Both the position numbers and the translations under genes were made by a program. A DNA stretch of 64,000 nt from Scylla paramamosain. Its lineage: Eukaryota; Arthropoda; Malacostraca; Decapoda; Portunidae. The stretch spans positions 20,041,253 to 20,105,252 of the forward strand of contig NC_087151.1 of assembly GCF_035594125.1 (NCBI RefSeq), in the 5' to 3' direction. Of the stretch, positions 60,700 to 64,000 are shown in pieces. The notes beneath the pieces were generated by a model that ran no database searches, had not been told where the DNA came from, and worked only from the letters and a program-made list of their open reading frames with translations. Numbering within the stretch: the first letter of the stretch is position 1; every line of letters begins with the position of its first letter.

Positions 60700-61170
60700 T
60701 GGAGAGGTGGGAGTTTGCTCCCCTGAGGAGTGTACCAGAGTCAGAGAGCAGGCTGCTGCCTTGCCAGGACCAGACAAGGCAGATTCTAGTTCACTTAGTG
60801 GACCACCCCTTTCTTTACCTGAGTATACAGCTGATGACATGCCTGAGGAAGATCCTGCCCCTCCAGGATGTGTTGTCCCATTTCTTGCCAAGGCAGGAGA
60901 GGGCAGAAAGGAAGTAGAGGGTCAGGTGGAGTTTGACGTGCATTACAATATCCTGAATAGCCAGTGGGGAAGAGGAGGACAGAGGTAGGATTCTCCAATT
61001 TAAAGAGACACAGGTGTAGTTAGCATGTGGAGACCTGGTAATTGGCTGATTAGGAGTCAGGAAGACTCGGGAGCAGTTGCAGTGGTTTTGGTGGTTTGGT
61101 ATGGTCACTGTTGTTGGGTGTTGCTGCATTGGTCAGATAGGCAAGCCTGGCCACCTGGTGTCTGGAGCCC
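60700..61170 (+). pseudogene. Integrase-finger remnant, plus-strand copy
   Basis: GEVGVCSPEECTRVREQAAA, then PFLAKAGEGRKEVEGQVEF, and in another frame LGVRKTREQLQWFWWFG and IGKPGHLVSGAPLH: the H2C2 finger region. Collinear with 52,604-53,362 (minus). Confidence 0.5.
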
Positions 61171-61550
61171 CTCTCCACTGTATTATGTCGTGGGCTCCTT
61201 TCCTCCTTCTTTGGTGAGTTGTGAAAGTGTTCTGACTGATGTCACGGCATGTTTGCCACTTGTGAAGCACCCGCAGTGTTGCTGGGGGCTTTGTTTGGCC
61301 AGGCTGTTCCTGAGTGTTGTAGTGTATTATGGTTGGTGTTGTCCCTCTCTACTGGACAAGGAGTCAGGTTTGATGAGAGTGGATTGCATTCAGGAGCAAT
61401 TGCTGGGACCCATTGCAATAGCCCAGCTGCTATCCAACGTGTCTCTCTTGGCATGGCATGCTTTAGTGTTCAGTGGTGGCCTTAGACAAGTAAAAGAAAG
61501 GTGTACTTTGAAGTGCCAGTGGTGTGAGGCTGTATTTGGGACATAGGTTA

Positions 61551-62782
<1,232 letters not shown>

Positions 62783-62825
62783 TACAGTAAACCCTCGTTA
62801 TCCTAGATTAATTGGGGTGAAGCCA
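62783..62825. mobile_element. pogo/Tigger-like terminal sequence
   Basis: TACAGTAAACCCTCGTTAT followed by CCTAGATTAATTGGGG resembles the terminal inverted repeats of pogo/Tigger transposons (CAGT...CCTCG.TTATCC...). No partner end or transposase was found, so it is a fragment at best. Confidence 0.4.
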
Positions 62826-63460
62826 CTGACATCAAAGGCGAAAATCCAATAAAAGCTGTGGTGATTGGGTCAGGAGTGCCACAACTTCTAATAATGTCTG
62901 CTGGTGCGAGACTGAGGCAGAAACAGCATGTGGGTCTCAGTAGGGCTGGGAGGGAACTGGTTCTGGAATCAGTTCCGATAGTTCCGCTAGGCCTTGCTTG
63001 GAATTGGTTCCGAGTCTTGGAGTCGATTCCACCTTAACGGCTCCTCGTGAGTACTGATGGCTGATGCTCGTGAGTTACAAATCACAAACAGTTATGCAAT
63101 GTTTAAAATATGTAATCATGAATATTATTTGAGAAGTTTTGCAAATGGTATCTACAAATGAATGAAATGGAGTGTAAAGGAATGATACATGAATAGTGTC
63201 CTTTCATCCAGTATTCAAAGAAATCGCATGAATATATTTTGTTCATGATGGCCAATAGTATGCACTAATTTAGTGTTACCATAAGTGTAATCGTTTCTTA
63301 ACATTCTGATTAGTAGATGTCCTGTAACATAAATAATAGTGCCCGGCCGGTGACTTTTGCTCACAAGACCTAAAATTGCCAAAGAGAGAGGGAGCCTGAG
63401 ACCATCATCCTCATGAATAAATAAAGACCTTATTTTTTCAGAAACTCAAAATAACTTACT

Positions 63461-63631
63461 TGCATGTTGTACTCCAACCCTTCCTTTCACATTATAATAT
63501 ACTCGAAACAACTTACCTGCATGTTTTACTCCAAACCTTCCTCTCACATTATAATGTACTCAAAACAACTTACCTGCATATTGTACTTCAAGCCTTCCTC
63601 TCACATTATAATGTAATATCTTTACAAGCAC
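63461..63631. repeat. Three tandem copies of a 57-bp repeat
   Basis: TGCATGTTGTACTCCAACCC and its variants start at 63,461, 63,518 and 63,575. The period is 57 bases, so translation in one frame repeats every 19 residues; this is a by-product, not a protein. Confidence 0.8.
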
Positions 63632-63761
63632 CAAGTCTTTTTCAAAGACAACATGCTGAAGGTGCACAGATCGCTTTTGTACCTACTTTGTACTCGTAGC
63701 ATCAGAGCATAGAGAACGGAGGTGTACATCTCATTTATTAAGCCTAAATTTCACGTAAAAC

Positions 63762-64000
63762 AATGGCATCCAAGCGGAATAGAACAGCTCCAGTGTGGAA
63801 ATACATGGAACAAACGTTGTTGTATGCTTGGTGTGTAAAGATAAGCTGAAGTACAGTGGAAGTACATCGAACATAATGAAACACCTGTGCACCAGGCATC
63901 CCAGTGAATATGCAGTTCAAGAAGGATGCAGATATGGAAATTGCTGGCAAACACCCCAGACCATCCACCTCTGCTCAACCAACACTGATTGAGGGCATCA
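63762..64000 (+). pseudogene. BED-type zinc finger of a hAT-like transposase (partial, frame change)
   Basis: The first frame, from the ATG at 63,762, reads MASKRNRTAPVWKYMEQ; the next frame reads VVVCLVCKDKLKYSGSTSN and continues IMKHLCTRHPSEY, giving the BED pattern: aromatic residues, C..C, S..T.N, H....H. BED fingers bind DNA in hAT transposases and host ZBED proteins. A frame change near 63,808 separates the two halves. Truncated by the window edge. Confidence 0.6.

Larger units (their letters stand above)
58781..61550 (+). mobile_element. Decayed Gmr1-like gypsy copy, plus strand
   Basis: The same family as 51,961-55,802 in the opposite orientation: coiled-coil and SCAN-like Gag (58,785-59,460), zinc knuckle remnant (59,650-59,715), protease (about 59,930-60,220), linker, and integrase finger (about 60,700-61,170). 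Again no RT between protease and integrase. Many stops and shifts. No LTR recognised on either side. Confidence 0.65.
62938..64000 (+). mobile_element. hAT-like transposon, 5' part, runs past window
   Basis: CAGTAGGGCTGGGAGGGAAC at 62,938 resembles a hAT terminal repeat. About 0.8 kb later a BED zinc finger begins the transposase. The rest lies beyond the window; without the other end and the target duplication the assignment is tentative. Confidence 0.45.

Noticed and set aside
63460..63699. 79-codon frame with a repeating HYN.L.TTYLH pattern
   Set aside because: It is the 57-bp tandem repeat read in a frame of exactly 19 codons.

Overview
The window looks like a repeat-dense, intron-containing metazoan genome, most likely a decapod crustacean and possibly a crab. 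This rests on the mobile-element families I recognise (a Polinton/adintovirus-like element, decapod-type gypsy and non-LTR fragments) and on long TA, CT and GA microsatellites. I see no convincing single-copy host gene, tRNA, rRNA or CRISPR array; nearly everything recognisable is mobile DNA, viral-like DNA or satellite.

Layout. 1-11.6 kb: a plus-strand Polinton/adintovirus-like element, cut by the left window edge. It carries DNA polymerase B, FtsK/HerA-type ATPase, integrase with chromodomain, two small conserved proteins, a macro-domain gene, a minor-capsid-like protein, the double-jelly-roll capsid protein, an adenain-like protease and a spliced low-complexity gene. Seven of these genes are broken and every break needs the same +1 change of frame; two genes also hold an in-frame stop. 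11.6-12.9 kb: GC-rich DNA with direct repeats. 12.9-13.7 kb: an LTR-like repeat, with further copies at 33.0 and 55.1 kb. 13.9-39.8 kb and 48.7-49.0 kb: an AT-rich satellite of about 97-bp monomers arranged in a five-type higher-order repeat. It contains TA arrays and an internal duplication, and it is interrupted by a block (33.0-37.06 kb) holding an LTR, a transposase fragment and a multi-copy pseudogene.

39,756-48,652: a complete, very young minus-strand Ty3/gypsy element inserted into the satellite, with near-identical 1.29-kb LTRs, a 4-bp CTCG target duplication and a tRNA-Leu primer site. Its order is LTR - SGNH-hydrolase ORF - gag - pol - LTR. Gag and pol share one frame separated by a single UGA followed by CUAG, a known readthrough context, and the protease DTGS motif lies after that stop with no ATG between. 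This combination of an esterase-like first gene and apparent stop-codon readthrough is the most interesting system in the window.

49.4-64 kb: a graveyard. Two oppositely oriented decayed copies of a gypsy family have a SCAN-like Gag and a protease followed by integrase with no reverse transcriptase between (Gmr1-like order). Also present are a TTAA-flanked piggyBac-type MITE inserted in an LTR, two non-LTR retrotransposon fragments, a pogo/Tigger-like end, and the start of a hAT-like element with a BED zinc finger at the right edge.
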